The notes under the pieces were generated by a model that searched no databases, had not been told where the DNA came from, and worked only from the letters and a program-made list of their open reading frames with translations. The translations under genes were made by a program, and so were the position numbers. DNA of 64,000 nt. Source: Azospirillum doebereinerae. GTDB taxonomy: Bacteria; Pseudomonadota; Alphaproteobacteria; Azospirillales; Azospirillaceae. This document shows positions 49,967-60,705 of the stretch, one piece after another. The first letter of the stretch is position 1; every line of letters starts with the position of its first letter. Location of the stretch: positions 124,001-188,000 of the forward strand of contig NZ_RZIJ01000001.1 in the NCBI RefSeq assembly GCF_003989665.1. The letters run 5' to 3'.

Positions 49967-51142
49967 ATGATCAGCGAGACCCGGCGCGCCAGCCTGCTGC
50001 GCCAGCGCCAAGGCCACGAGCGCGTCACCTTCGTCGAGCTGTTCTTCGATCTGGTCTTCGTCTTCGCCATCACCCAGCTGTCGCATTCGCTGGCCGGGCA
50101 TCCGACGCTCGCGGGCGCGGTGCAGACCGGGCTGCTGCTGCTGGCGGTCTGGTGGGTGTGGATCTTCACCTCCTGGGTCACCAACTGGGTGGACCCGGAG
50201 CGCACGCCGGTGCGCTTCCTGCTGCTTGGGCTGATGTTCGCCGGGCTGATGCTGTCGGCCTCGCTGCCCGGCGCCTTCGGGGACGGCGGACTGGTCTTCG
50301 CCCTGTCCTACGCGGTCATGCAGGTGGGGCGCAGCCTGTTCATGCTGTGGGTGCTGAGGGGCCATTCCCCCGGCAATTACCGCAACTTCCAGCGCATCAC
50401 CGCTTGGCTGTCGGCCACGGCGCTGCTGTGGATCGCCGGGGGGCTGGCCGAGGGGCCGTGGCGGCTGGGGCTGTGGGCTTGCGCGCTGGCCGTCGAATAC
50501 GCCGCGCCGGCCGCCGGCTTCCGCACGCCGGGCCTCGGCCGGTCGTCCACCGCCGACTGGACCGTCGAGGGCGCCCACATGGCCGAGCGCTGCGCCTTGT
50601 TCATCATAATCGCGCTGGGCGAATCCATCCTGGTGACCGGCGCCACCTACGCCGGGCACGAGCGGAGCCTGGAAGGGCTGCTGGCCTTCGCCGTCGCCTT
50701 CATCGGCAGCGTCGCGCTGTGGTGGATCTACTTCGACAAGGGGGCCGAGCACGCCACCCAGCGCATCGCCGGCTCCGCCGACCCTGGCCGGATGGCCCGC
50801 ATCGCCTACACCTACCTGCATCTGCCCATCGTCGCCGGCATCATCGTCGGCGCGGTCGGCGACGAGATGATGCTGGCCCATCCCCACGGACCGGACGGCC
50901 CGACCGCCGCCGCCGTGATCGTCGGCGGGCCGGCGCTCTACGTGTTGGGCACCGCGCTGTTCAAGTGGGTCGCCTACGACCGCGTCCTGCCGCCCCTGTC
51001 GCATCTGGTCGGGCTGGGCCTGATGGCGCTGCTCTACCTCCTGTCCGCCGGGCTGTCGGCGCTCGCCCTTGGGGCGGCGACCACGGCGGCGCTGGTCGTG
51101 GTGGCGGTGTGGGAAGCCCGCGCGCTCAAATCGGCCGCCTGA
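49967..51142 (+). CDS. LtrA-like low-temperature requirement membrane protein
   Basis: This 391-residue protein has about ten hydrophobic helices and the LtrA-family N-terminus HERVTFVELFFDLVFVFAITQLSHSL. It also contains WWVWIFTSWVTNWVDPERTPVR and HMAERCALFIIIALGESILVTG, the family hallmarks. The function is unknown; the family was named from a cold-sensitive mutant of Listeria. It follows serB by 20 bases and ends 12 bases from the convergent hemerythrin gene. Confidence 0.9.
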   Translation: MISETRRASLLRQRQGHERVTFVELFFDLVFVFAITQLSHSLAGHPTLAGAVQTGLLLLAVWWVWIFTSWVTNWVDPERTPVRFLLLGLMFAGLMLSASLPGAFGDGGLVFALSYAVMQVGRSLFMLWVLRGHSPGNYRNFQRITAWLSATALLWIAGGLAEGPWRLGLWACALAVEYAAPAAGFRTPGLGRSSTADWTVEGAHMAERCALFIIIALGESILVTGATYAGHERSLEGLLAFAVAFIGSVALWWIYFDKGAEHATQRIAGSADPGRMARIAYTYLHLPIVAGIIVGAVGDEMMLAHPHGPDGPTAAAVIVGGPALYVLGTALFKWVAYDRVLPPLSHLVGLGLMALLYLLSAGLSALALGAATTAALVVVAVWEARALKSAA

Positions 51143-51154
51143 CCGGCCGTTCGG

Positions 51155-51565
51155 TCAGGTCCAGACGCCGCGCACGTAGGGCGTCAGCTGGGTGTCCTCC
51201 ATGATGATGTGGCGGACCAGCCAGTCGGCGGTGAACTTGTACAGCTTCGCCGCGTTCTCGTGCGTCGGTTCGAGCGAGAAGTCGTGCGACAGTTCGCTCA
51301 CCGCCCGCACGGCGTCGCGGTGCCGTTTGGCGTGCTCCTCGAATTTCGGGTAGCGCACGACCTGCATCATGTGCTCTTCGCGGGCGAAATGCTCCTTGGT
51401 GTATTCCAGCAGCTTGACCAGGATCTTGGCGACGCGCACCGGCTGGAATTGCGGCGCCGCCAGCGCGGCGTCGAGTTCGTTCAGGTAAGCGATCAGATGC
51501 TTGTGATCGTCGTCGATGGCCGGTTGCCCGACGCTCAATTGCCGTCGCCACGCTATGGCGCTCAT
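51155..51565 (-). CDS. Bacteriohemerythrin
   Basis: This 136-residue protein has the canonical set of di-iron ligands: His21 in DDDHKHLI, H59xxxE63 in HFAREE, H78xxxH82 in HAKRH and H119xxxxD124 in HIIMED. The layout is typical of bacteriohemerythrins that bind oxygen in the cytoplasm. The start at 51565 follows GAGGAAAGC; the frame extends 34 codons without resemblance. It is a different lineage from the hemerythrin at 43915. Confidence 0.9.
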   Translation of the reverse strand: MSAIAWRRQLSVGQPAIDDDHKHLIAYLNELDAALAAPQFQPVRVAKILVKLLEYTKEHFAREEHMMQVVRYPKFEEHAKRHRDAVRAVSELSHDFSLEPTHENAAKLYKFTADWLVRHIIMEDTQLTPYVRGVWT

Positions 51566-51719
51566 GCTTTCCTCGGCCTCCCCCTTGCCGGTCCGCCGGA
51601 TTCTCGCGGCGGTGCCCAGCTTTCCACCCTTTTCGATTATGGTGGGGTACGCGCGCGAACCAAACACACGCCAGGGTCACACGGCAATTTGACGCACCCA
51701 AAACGTGGAACGGGTGAAC

Positions 51720-51759
51720 ACGAAACGGGCGGGAGCATCCCTGCCCCCGCCCGTTTCGT
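51720..51759. terminator. Long hairpin between fabI and the bacteriohemerythrin gene
   Basis: A 14-bp perfect stem, ACGAAACGGGCGGG and CCCGCCCGTTTCGT, encloses a 12-base loop 22 bases past the fabI stop. The U tract is weak, but the stem is strong enough to stop leftward readthrough. Confidence 0.65.
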
Positions 51760-51780
51760 TGATCAATCAGCCCGTGATCG

Positions 51781-52566
51781 TCAGCCGATGATCGAATAGC
51801 CGCAATCGACGTAGGTCGTGTCGCCGGTGATGCCCTTGGCGCCGTCGGTGGCGAGGAAGGCGGTCGTGTAGCCGACCTCCTCGATGGTCACCAGACGGTG
51901 CTCCGGGGTGCGTTCCGCCGCCTTGTCCATCAGCTCGTCGAAATGGGCGATGCCCGACGCGGCGCGGGTCTTGATCGGACCCGGCGAGATGGCGTGGACG
52001 CGGATGCCCTTGGGGCCGAGCTCGGACGCCAGATAGCGCACGCTGGCTTCCAGCGCCGCCTTCACCGGCCCCATGACGCCGTAGTTGTCGATGACGCGGT
52101 TGGCGCCGAAATACGACATGGTGAACAGCGACCCGCCATTGGTCATCAGCGGCTCGGCGTATTTCGCCATGCGGATGAAGGAGTGGCAGGACACGTCCAT
52201 CGCCTGCTGGAAGCCCTCGCGCGAGCAGTCGGTGACGCGACCGTGCAGATCCTCCTTCGGCGCGAAGGCGATGGAGTGCAGGGCGAAGTCCAGGCGGCCC
52301 CAGGTGTCGCCGATCTTCTCGAAGATCGCCTTCAGTTGACCCTCGCCGGTGACGTCGACCGGCTCGAAGATGTGCGCCTCGACCTGCTGGGCCAGCGGCT
52401 CGACGTGCTTCTTGGCCTTCTCGTTCAGGTAGCTGATCGCCAGATCGGCGCCCATCGCGCGGAAGGCGCGGGCACAGCCCCAAGCGATCGACTGGTCGTT
52501 GGCGATCCCGAGAACGAGTCCCTTCTTGCCTTCCAGCGTGGCGATGGCGGGAATGATCGTGGTCAT
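51781..52566 (-). CDS. fabI: Enoyl-[acyl-carrier-protein] reductase
   Basis: FabI reduces the enoyl intermediate in fatty acid elongation. The 261-residue SDR protein has the divergent glycine motif GLVLGIANDQSIAWG, the catalytic Tyr-x6-Lys as YGVMGPVK, and the C-terminal TGDTTYVDCGYSI. The length and motifs are those of classical FabI rather than FabV or FabL. The start at 52566 is set by the family N-terminus; the frame extends 53 codons further without it. Confidence 0.95.
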   Translation of the reverse strand: MTTIIPAIATLEGKKGLVLGIANDQSIAWGCARAFRAMGADLAISYLNEKAKKHVEPLAQQVEAHIFEPVDVTGEGQLKAIFEKIGDTWGRLDFALHSIAFAPKEDLHGRVTDCSREGFQQAMDVSCHSFIRMAKYAEPLMTNGGSLFTMSYFGANRVIDNYGVMGPVKAALEASVRYLASELGPKGIRVHAISPGPIKTRAASGIAHFDELMDKAAERTPEHRLVTIEEVGYTTAFLATDGAKGITGDTTYVDCGYSIIG

Positions 52567-52874
52567 GCGGGCAGTCCTGGAGTTCAGGGTGGCGGGAGGA
52601 AACCGGTGGCGGTCCAACCCCTGTGCCGGCCACGGACCGCGGCCAATCCCGGAAGTTGCGCGTCCTCCCCTTGTGCGTTGCACCATAAACCAGGAAAACA
52701 GCGCGGGCAACGAGTTCTTATGCAAAAAGCTTGATGTTCACAATGATCGGCGCACACCACTTCACTACCGTAAAATAAATCGCGGTATGACGGAACGATG
52801 ACTTTCATTGATCCATGTCAAAAAGCGGCATCCCGACGAAATGCCGGAGCGCCGCTTCTTGAAAATTCCTGAAA
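52567..52874. other. Intergenic region fabI/YgaP-like gene
   Basis: A 308-bp region between two leftward genes holding no recognisable gene. The fabI-proximal 110 bases are GC-rich; the rest is AT-rich and probably carries the fabI promoter (for example TTGTGA and CATAAG at 15 bases spacing near 52720-52745 on the leftward strand, a weak match). The far end contains the terminator of the upstream gene. Confidence 0.5.
52822..52857 (-). terminator. Terminator of the PRC/YgaP-like operon
   Basis: Reading leftward, CGGCAT-TTCGTCGGG-ATGCCG is followed by CTTTTTG, and an outer AAGCGGC/GCCGCTT pairing overlaps it. It starts about 25 bases after the stop at 52875. Confidence 0.6.
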
Positions 52875-53285
52875 TCAGCGCGCAACGCCGGGGTTGATCG
52901 GAGGCGGATCGCTGGCCGGGAAGGATTGCTCCAGCGCCTCGTCCAACGTTTCCTTGTCGTCGTCGGTCTCATAGATATCGCCGGGGTGGCGCGAGAATTG
53001 GTTGCGCCCCTCGTCGATGTCCTGGGCCGGGATGGCGCGGGCCTTGGCGTGCTCCCAGTCGGCGAGCAGGTTCTTGACCGGGCAGTAGCCGGTCAGGCCG
53101 CGCGCCACCAGCGCGCCGCCGGCCAGCGCCAGCGCGGCGCCCGCCACGTCGGCGCGGCGCAGCCCAAGCACGGCCAGCAGCCCGCCGCCGACCAGCGAGG
53201 CCAGCCGTTCGTTGTGCCCGACGTTGATGCCGTGACCGCTGTTGACCCTGTGGTCGAAGCTGTCGGTGATGGTCGAGAGTGCCAT
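52875..53285 (-). CDS. YgaP-like inner membrane domain protein (DUF2892 type)
   Basis: This 136-residue protein shows the DUF2892/YgaP pattern: INVGHNERLASLVGGGLLAVLGLRRADVAGAALALAGGALVARGLTGYCPV (about 19-68), with two hydrophobic segments forming a membrane hairpin. An acidic C-terminal tail of about 60 residues follows. The role is unknown; such proteins often sit in stress-related loci. It follows the PRC-barrel gene by 32 bases with a GGAGGACC ribosome site. Confidence 0.75.
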   Translation of the reverse strand: MALSTITDSFDHRVNSGHGINVGHNERLASLVGGGLLAVLGLRRADVAGAALALAGGALVARGLTGYCPVKNLLADWEHAKARAIPAQDIDEGRNQFSRHPGDIYETDDDKETLDEALEQSFPASDPPPINPGVAR

Positions 53286-53317
53286 TCTGGGTCCTCCTCC
53301 GTTTGTGCGGGTCCGCA

Positions 53318-54157
53318 TCACTGGTTGGCGGCCGGCGGCTGCGGCGCACCGCTCTGGCCGGTGGCGTCGGGCACGGCGCCGGTCGCGCCGGCGGCGCGGG
53401 CCTGGGCCAGTTCGCCGGTCAGGCGGGCGACCTCCTGCGAGAGGCGCTGCACCTCCTGCTGCTGCGCCGCCGCCGGAGTGCTTGCGCCGCCGCCGGCCGC
53501 CGCCAGCGTGGCGGAGTCCCGCATCCAATAGGGCGGCACGCCGTAATAGGTGTGCACCGCCATCGCCCATTGCCGGTCGCCCATGTCCGGGCGGTTGGAG
53601 CCGGCGAAGCGCGGCGCTCCGGTCAGCCGGTCCTTGGGAACGTTCAGGACGTAGCCGTCGTTGTTGGCGGCGGGCTGGAACAGCGCCCACGGCACCGGCA
53701 CATGGGCGTCGCCGATGCCGAGGAAGCCGCCCATCTCGACGACCGCGTAGGCGACCCGGCCGGTGATCGGATCGACCACCAGCTCGGAGATCTTGCCGAG
53801 CTCGGCCCCGTCGGCGCCGTGCAGCTTGGCCTTGGCCAGATCGTCGGCGGCGACGGCGGAGGGGCGCGCGATGGAGCGTTGCAGTCCGTCGGCCTCGGCC
53901 AGGATGGCGAGGCAGCCGGGGGCGTTGCCGCTCTGGGCCACCCGCTGGGCGCTTTGCTGAAGCGCGCGGAGTTGGGCGATCTCCTGGGGCGTGACCGGGG
54001 CCGGGGTGCCCGGCCCGGCGGCTTCCAGCGCCGCCGCCTGCTGGTTCAGCCGGTCGAGCCCGTCCGTGCAAGCGTCGACCGCCAGGGCCGGCGTCGCCAG
54101 GGAGAGGGTTGCCAGCGCGCCCATCATCAGGGCCGCGCCGAACAGCGGGCGTGTCAT
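53318..54157 (-). CDS. Secreted PRC-barrel domain protein
   Basis: This 279-residue protein has a signal peptide (about 1-26, LATPALAVDA) and then a helical region, a PRC-barrel (about 105-185; AKAKLHGADGAELGKISELVVDPITGRVAYAVVEMGGFLGIGD), a YYGVPPYWM segment and a Gln/Ala-rich, coiled-coil-like C-terminus. PRC-barrel proteins of this type are usually envelope stress or binding proteins. It heads a two-gene unit with the YgaP-like gene. Confidence 0.8.
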   Translation of the reverse strand: MTRPLFGAALMMGALATLSLATPALAVDACTDGLDRLNQQAAALEAAGPGTPAPVTPQEIAQLRALQQSAQRVAQSGNAPGCLAILAEADGLQRSIARPSAVAADDLAKAKLHGADGAELGKISELVVDPITGRVAYAVVEMGGFLGIGDAHVPVPWALFQPAANNDGYVLNVPKDRLTGAPRFAGSNRPDMGDRQWAMAVHTYYGVPPYWMRDSATLAAAGGGASTPAAAQQQEVQRLSQEVARLTGELAQARAAGATGAVPDATGQSGAPQPPAANQ

Positions 54158-54195
54158 CGAAAAATCCTCCGGCTCGGGTCGTCGCGTGCTGAATG

Positions 54196-54221
54196 AACAG
54201 CACGGCCAAGCCGGAGGTTCC
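54196..54221 (-). promoter_or_regulatory. Possible ECF-type promoter of the PRC-barrel gene
   Basis: Leftward, GGAAC (54221-54217) and TGTT (54199-54196) are 17 bases apart, close to the GGAAC-N16-17-CGTT general stress promoter class. It lies about 40 bases upstream of the start codon. Confidence 0.3.
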
Positions 54222-54295
54222 GTATGGGCTTGCAGAACCCTGTGCGATTGTCAACCCGATCCGGGCCGAGAATCAAGCGGGATCGGCAAGCGGAC

Positions 54296-54936
<641 letters not shown>

Positions 54937-54940
<4 letters not shown>

Positions 54941-55779
54941 GAGCGGAAAAGCCTCGTGTATTGGGTTTCGTGGATCATCGAGGTCCAGTCGACGGCCATC
55001 GCCCGCCCGCCCAGATCGTCGAGCGGCGTGGCGAGGACCGCGTCGGCCGCCGCGTGGGTGATCGGGTCGAGCGCCGCCAGCGTCCGCTGCCCGTCGGTCT
55101 GGCCGAGCGGCACCAACCGCACCCCGGCCGAGACGAGGTTGGCGGCGAAGGCGTGCAGATAGGCGGCGAGCGCCGGCCCCTCGGCGACGCCGATCAGCGC
55201 GGAGACCAGCGCCACGGCCACCGCGTAGGCCGGCGGGCGTCCGGTGGCGGCCAGCGCGGCGTCCCAGCGCGTCAAGCCGTCGAGCGGCCACGCGGCGCGG
55301 ATCGCCAGCAGGAAGGCCTGCCCCTGGGCGCGGGATTCCAGCGCGGTCTCGGAGGAGGCGCGCAGAATGTCGGCGCGCTCCACCGCCCAGGCGAAGGCGG
55401 CCTCGTCGCCGGCCAACACCGCCCGGTGGACGGCGGCGAACAGCATGCCGTCGGTCCGCCCGGCGCCGTGGCGCAGGATGCCGTCGAGCCACCGCGTCAG
55501 CGAGGCGCGGTCGCGCACCAGCCCCTGCTCCACCGCCGCCTCGATGCCGTGGCTGTAGGAGAAGCCGCCCACGGGGAAGGAGGGCGAGAGCCACGCGAGG
55601 AGGCGGGTCAGGGCGTGAGTGGTGATTCCCTCCGGGGGTTTCCCCCTCTCCCCCCCGGGGAGAGGGGTGGGGTGAGGGGGATCCGCTTCGTGGCTGGTTT
55701 CGGCTGCGCCGACCCCCCTCATCCCGGCCTTCTCCCCGGGGGGGAGAAGGAGAGAGGCGCCGGCCTCATCAATGCTCAT
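54937..55779 (-). CDS. ureF: Urease accessory protein UreF, with repeat-derived N-terminus
   Basis: UreF is a helical scaffold that links UreG to urease during nickel insertion. The conserved part starts with [27 protein letters not shown]. With the ATG at 55779, however, about 45 N-terminal residues ([20 protein letters not shown]...[10 protein letters not shown]) are encoded by the palindromic repeat at 55641-55752. This extension is unlike other UreF proteins. No clear internal start (ATG or GTG) exists just before the conserved part, so translation may really begin upstream. It overlaps the ureE stop and, four bases, the ureG start. Confidence 0.85.
55641..55752. repeat. G-rich palindromic repeat cluster 7 (inside ureF)
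   Basis: An inverted pair lies between the ureE stop and the conserved part of ure[22 protein letters not shown] with TGGGGTGAGGGGG, mirrored by CCCCCTCATCCCGGCCTTCTCCCC and GGGGGGAGAAGG. On the ureF strand it is an open reading frame, so it is translated in the present annotation. Confidence 0.85.
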
Positions 55780-56257
55780 GCGAATGCCCATGCCCGCCGC
55801 CATGGGCATGCCCGCCATAGGCGCCACCCTCCGGCATGAACGGCATGCGCACGTCGCGCACCTCGGCGCCGAGGCCGCGCAGCATGTCCTCGATCACGTG
55901 GTCGCGGCGCAGGCGGATGGTGTCGCCGACGATCTGCACCGGCAGGTGCCGGTTGCCGAGATGCCACGCGATCCGCGCGAAGGCCTCCGCCGGGCCGGAC
56001 ACGCGGACCTCCATCAGTTCCTCTGGCGCCGCGACGATGCGCAGGAAGCCGCCGTCGCTCAGTTCCAGCCCGTCGCCCTCGTCCAGCGCCACCGCGCGCG
56101 GCAGGTCGAGCAGGAAGGCGCCGCCGCCGTCGTCGGTCATCGCCATGCGGCGGCGGTGGCGGTCGTCGAAGGCCAGCGTCACGGTGCCGGCCGCGTTCTC
56201 CGCCGGCCAATGGCCGCGGGCGTGGACTCGGGTGGCGCGGCGGTAGGGCTCGGTCAT
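55769..56257 (-). CDS. ureE: Urease accessory protein UreE
   Basis: UreE is a nickel metallochaperone. The 162 residues form an N-terminal peptide-binding domain and a metal-binding domain, with LGNRHLPVQIVGDTIRLRRDHVIEDMLRGLGA. The C-terminus is His-rich ([13 protein letters not shown]), a classic nickel-binding tail. Its start overlaps the murI stop by four bases. The stop lies 11 bases into the annotated ureF. Confidence 0.96.
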   Translation of the reverse strand: MTEPYRRATRVHARGHWPAENAAGTVTLAFDDRHRRRMAMTDDGGGAFLLDLPRAVALDEGDGLELSDGGFLRIVAAPEELMEVRVSGPAEAFARIAWHLGNRHLPVQIVGDTIRLRRDHVIEDMLRGLGAEVRDVRMPFMPEGGAYGGHAHGGGHGHSHEH

Positions 56258-57099
56258 GGGGACAGCCGTTCGAAAGGGGTCGGATGGCCGAAGAAGCGCC
56301 CGGCCAGTTCGCTGACCAGCGGCGCCGATCCGGTGGTGAAGAAGCGGACGCCGCCCTCGCCCGGCGCCGGGCGGTATTCGGGGTGGCGCTCCAGGTATTG
56401 GTCGAGCGAGCGCGCGGTCAGGGTCGGCTGGCACAGCACCTCCACCCCCGGCGGCAGCGCCCGCTCGAAGAGACGCGCGACCAGCGGGTAATGGGTGCAG
56501 CCCAGCACCACGGCGTCGAGCGGCTGGCCGTTCAACTGCGCCAGCAGCGCCGCGACGTAGCCCGCCACGACGGGGGCGAGGTCGCCGTCCGGCGCGCCGC
56601 GCTCGATCAGCGGGACGAGATCCGGGCAGGCCTGCTGCACGACGCGCACCGAGGGCGCCCGCTTGCCGATCTCGCGCGGGAAGGAGCCGGAGTTGACCGT
56701 CGCCTGGGTGGCGAAGACGCCGACGGTGCGCGGCTCGGCCAGATGGTCGGGCGGCACAGTGTCGATCATCCAGGGGACCCGCGTGATCGCCTCGACCATC
56801 GGTACCAGCACGCCCAGCACGTTGCGGCCGGGGTACGCGCCGGGCAGCCACGTCTGCTGCAACCGCCGCAGGGCGACGGCGGCAGCGGTGTTGCAGGCGA
56901 TGACGACCAGCCCGCAGCCCTGGGCGAAGAGATGCTCCATCCCCCGAATGGTCAGGCGGTAGATGTCGTCCTCGCCGCGCGAGCCGTAGGGAGCGGCGGC
57001 GTGGTCGCCGAGATAGACGAAGGGCCGGTCGGGGGCGGCGTCCACCAGCGCGCGCAGCACCGTCAACCCGCCGTGGCCTGAATCAAAGACACCGATCAC
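56254..57099 (-). CDS. murI: Glutamate racemase embedded in the urease operon
   Basis: MurI supplies D-glutamate for peptidoglycan. The 281 residues have intact catalytic features: FDSGHGG (Asp6, Ser7), YLGDHAAAPYG, ACNTAAAVA (Cys69) and the second Cys-His pair in LGCTHYPL (Cys201, His203). All point to an active racemase. The gene lies between ureC and ureE, with a four-base overlap with ureE and a repeat block upstream, so it is transcribed with the urease genes. That context is unusual; a moonlighting or urease-linked role is speculation. Confidence 0.92.
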   Translation of the reverse strand: MIGVFDSGHGGLTVLRALVDAAPDRPFVYLGDHAAAPYGSRGEDDIYRLTIRGMEHLFAQGCGLVVIACNTAAAVALRRLQQTWLPGAYPGRNVLGVLVPMVEAITRVPWMIDTVPPDHLAEPRTVGVFATQATVNSGSFPREIGKRAPSVRVVQQACPDLVPLIERGAPDGDLAPVVAGYVAALLAQLNGQPLDAVVLGCTHYPLVARLFERALPPGVEVLCQPTLTARSLDQYLERHPEYRPAPGEGGVRFFTTGSAPLVSELAGRFFGHPTPFERLSP

Positions 57100-57125
57100 G
57101 AATGGAAAACCCTGCTTGGTTTGGC

Positions 57126-57236
57126 TCCTTCTCCCCCCTGGGGAAAAGGCTGGGATGAGGGGGTTCGGCGCAGCCGAAATTCATCCGGCAAACGCATCCC
57201 CCTCACCCTAACCCTCTCCCCAGGGGGGAGAGGGGA
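57126..57236. repeat. G-rich palindromic repeat cluster 8 (ureC-murI gap)
   Basis: An inverted pair in the 156-bp gap: CTCCTTCTCCCCCCTGGGGA with GGCTGGGATGAGGGGG, mirrored by CCCCCTCACCCTAACCCTCTCCCC, AGG and GGGGAGAGGGG. It has the same architecture as cluster 7, so two copies flank murI-ureE. Confidence 0.85.
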
Positions 57237-57255
57237 TAAAAGAGAATGGGAAACC

Positions 57256-58965
<1,710 letters not shown>

Positions 58966-58996
58966 GTCAGGATCGCCCTTTGTCTGGAAAGGCCCG

Positions 58997-59314
58997 TCAG
59001 AGGGCGCCGTTGACCTTGCGGTTGAAGCCGATCACCACCCGGTCGCCGTCGTAGGCGACCAGCGAGACGCGACGGGTCTGTCCCGGCTCGAAGCGCACCG
59101 CCGTTCCGGCCGGGATGTCCAGCCGGAAGCCGCGCGTCGGTTCGCGGTCGAAGCTGAGCGCGGCGTTGGTCTCGTAGAAGTGATAGTGCGAACCGACCTG
59201 GATCGGCCGGTCGCCCGCGTTGGACACGTCCAAGTCCAGCGTCGCGCGGCCGGCGTTCAGCACGATCTCGCCAGACGCCGGGATAATCTCCCCCGGCTTG
59301 AATGCGGGTTTCAT
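58997..59314 (-). CDS. ureB: Urease beta subunit
   Basis: This 105-residue subunit begins [20 protein letters not shown] and has the family signature [18 protein letters not shown] and [12 protein letters not shown]. The beta subunit packs on UreC to form the alpha-beta-gamma protomer. It is 15 bases downstream of ureA in the operon. Confidence 0.97.
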   Translation of the reverse strand: MKPAFKPGEIIPASGEIVLNAGRATLDLDVSNAGDRPIQVGSHYHFYETNAALSFDREPTRGFRLDIPAGTAVRFEPGQTRRVSLVAYDGDRVVIGFNRKVNGAL

Positions 59315-59329
59315 GGGCTGGGGCTCCCC

Positions 59330-59632
59330 TCAACGGATCGGCTGGTGGACGGTGACGAGCTTGGTCCCGTCGGGGAAGGTCGCCTCGACCTGGATGTCGT
59401 GGATCATCTCGGCGATGCCGTCCATCACCTGGTCGCGGGTGATCACGGTGGCGCCGTCGCGCATCAGCTCGGCGACGCTGCGGCCGTCGCGGGCGCCTTC
59501 CACCACGTAGTCGGTGATGAGGGCGATGGCTTCCGGATGGTTCAGCTTCACGCCGCGTTCCAGCCGCCGCCGCGCGACCATCGCCGCCATCGCGACGAGC
59601 AGCTTGTCCTTCTCGCGCCCTGTCAGGTTCAT
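59330..59632 (-). CDS. ureA: Urease gamma subunit
   Basis: The 100-residue gamma subunit begins [27 protein letters not shown] and includes [21 protein letters not shown] and [18 protein letters not shown]. Separate ureA and ureB genes are typical of proteobacteria. It is 104 bases downstream of ureD; a small GCCGCC/GGCGGC hairpin lies in that spacer. Confidence 0.97.
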   Translation of the reverse strand: MNLTGREKDKLLVAMAAMVARRRLERGVKLNHPEAIALITDYVVEGARDGRSVAELMRDGATVITRDQVMDGIAEMIHDIQVEATFPDGTKLVTVHQPIR

Positions 59633-59736
59633 GGGGGAATTGCCCTTTTGCCGCCCTGTTCGTTGGCGGCGATTATGCCACGTTGCCGCCCGACGCCAAG
59701 TGCGTCGTATGACGTAGCTGTTTCAAGCGGTTGGCT

Positions 59737-60621
59737 TCACACCTCCCACAGGCGCGGAAGGCGGGTCGGCAGGCCGGCGGCCTCGGCGCGCAGGCCCGAC
59801 CACAGGGCAGCGTAGGTCCGGCGCACCGCGCGGGCGTCGCCGCCCAGGATGCGGACGACCAGCAGCCCGTCGAAACCCGTCACCCCCACCCGCGCCCCTT
59901 CCGCCGCCTCCGCCAGCGCCCGGAGCGCGTCGCGGTGGCGCAGCGCGTCGGGGGCGGCGTGCAGCAGGGTCGCGCAGGCGGCGGCCCCGCCGAAGCCGGC
60001 CGGGTGGTTCAGGGTTTCGGCGATGTCGCCATCCAGATGCAGCGCGTCGGCCCACAGGGCGCGGCCGTCGCGGAAGACCTCCCAGGCGTCGCGGATCAGG
60101 CCGCGCGTCACCGTCTCGCCGAAGGCGGCGCGGCCGAACACCAGCATCTCGCCGGCGATCAGCCGGGCGTCCGGCGCCACGTCGATCCGGGTGAGGCGGC
60201 GCAGGCGCGAGCCCTCGAAGACGATGGCCTCCTGCGGCAGCCATTCCAGCCAGCCGCCGGCCTCGACCGTCACGCGGGTGTCGATGCGGCAATCCTCGCC
60301 GGTGGAGCGGTAGACCTTCTCGGCCGCCTGGGTCGTCACCAGCGCCCGCGCGCCCGGCCCCACCGACAGGTCGATGTCCATGCGGTCGCCGCCGACCATG
60401 CCGCCCGAGGTCGTCGCCAGCACCGCGATGGGCAGGTCGTCGCGGCGCGGCGTCGGCAGCAGCACGCGCAGGGGGTCGTGGTGGTAGAGGGTGGCCAGCC
60501 GGGTGTCGCCGTGCCGGTGCTCGAACCGAACGGTCGCGGCGCCGTGCACCGCGACCTTCTTTTCCTCACGCCGCTCGTCGGGAGTCGTCCCGGCGGTCCG
60601 CGTCTCGATTGCCTGAAGCAC
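59737..60621 (-). CDS. ureD: Urease accessory protein UreD
   Basis: UreD (UreH) binds UreF and urease during nickel activation. The 294 residues include VLATTSGGMVGGDRMDIDLSVGPGARALVTTQAAEKVYRS (seen in pieces), EAGGWLEWLPQEAIVFEGSRLRR and the LYHHDPLRVL region. It is the first urease gene on this strand and lies 84 bases downstream of the CBS-domain gene, so it may be transcribed with it or from its own promoter. Confidence 0.94.
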   Translation of the reverse strand: MLQAIETRTAGTTPDERREEKKVAVHGAATVRFEHRHGDTRLATLYHHDPLRVLLPTPRRDDLPIAVLATTSGGMVGGDRMDIDLSVGPGARALVTTQAAEKVYRSTGEDCRIDTRVTVEAGGWLEWLPQEAIVFEGSRLRRLTRIDVAPDARLIAGEMLVFGRAAFGETVTRGLIRDAWEVFRDGRALWADALHLDGDIAETLNHPAGFGGAAACATLLHAAPDALRHRDALRALAEAAEGARVGVTGFDGLLVVRILGGDARAVRRTYAALWSGLRAEAAGLPTRLPRLWEV

Positions 60622-60705
60622 TGCGCCTCGCTCTCCCTGTTCCCGCCGGCAGTCTGCCGGAAAGGGGCGGAGCGGCGCAACGGGCGTGGCTCAGGGGTTC
60701 GGGTC

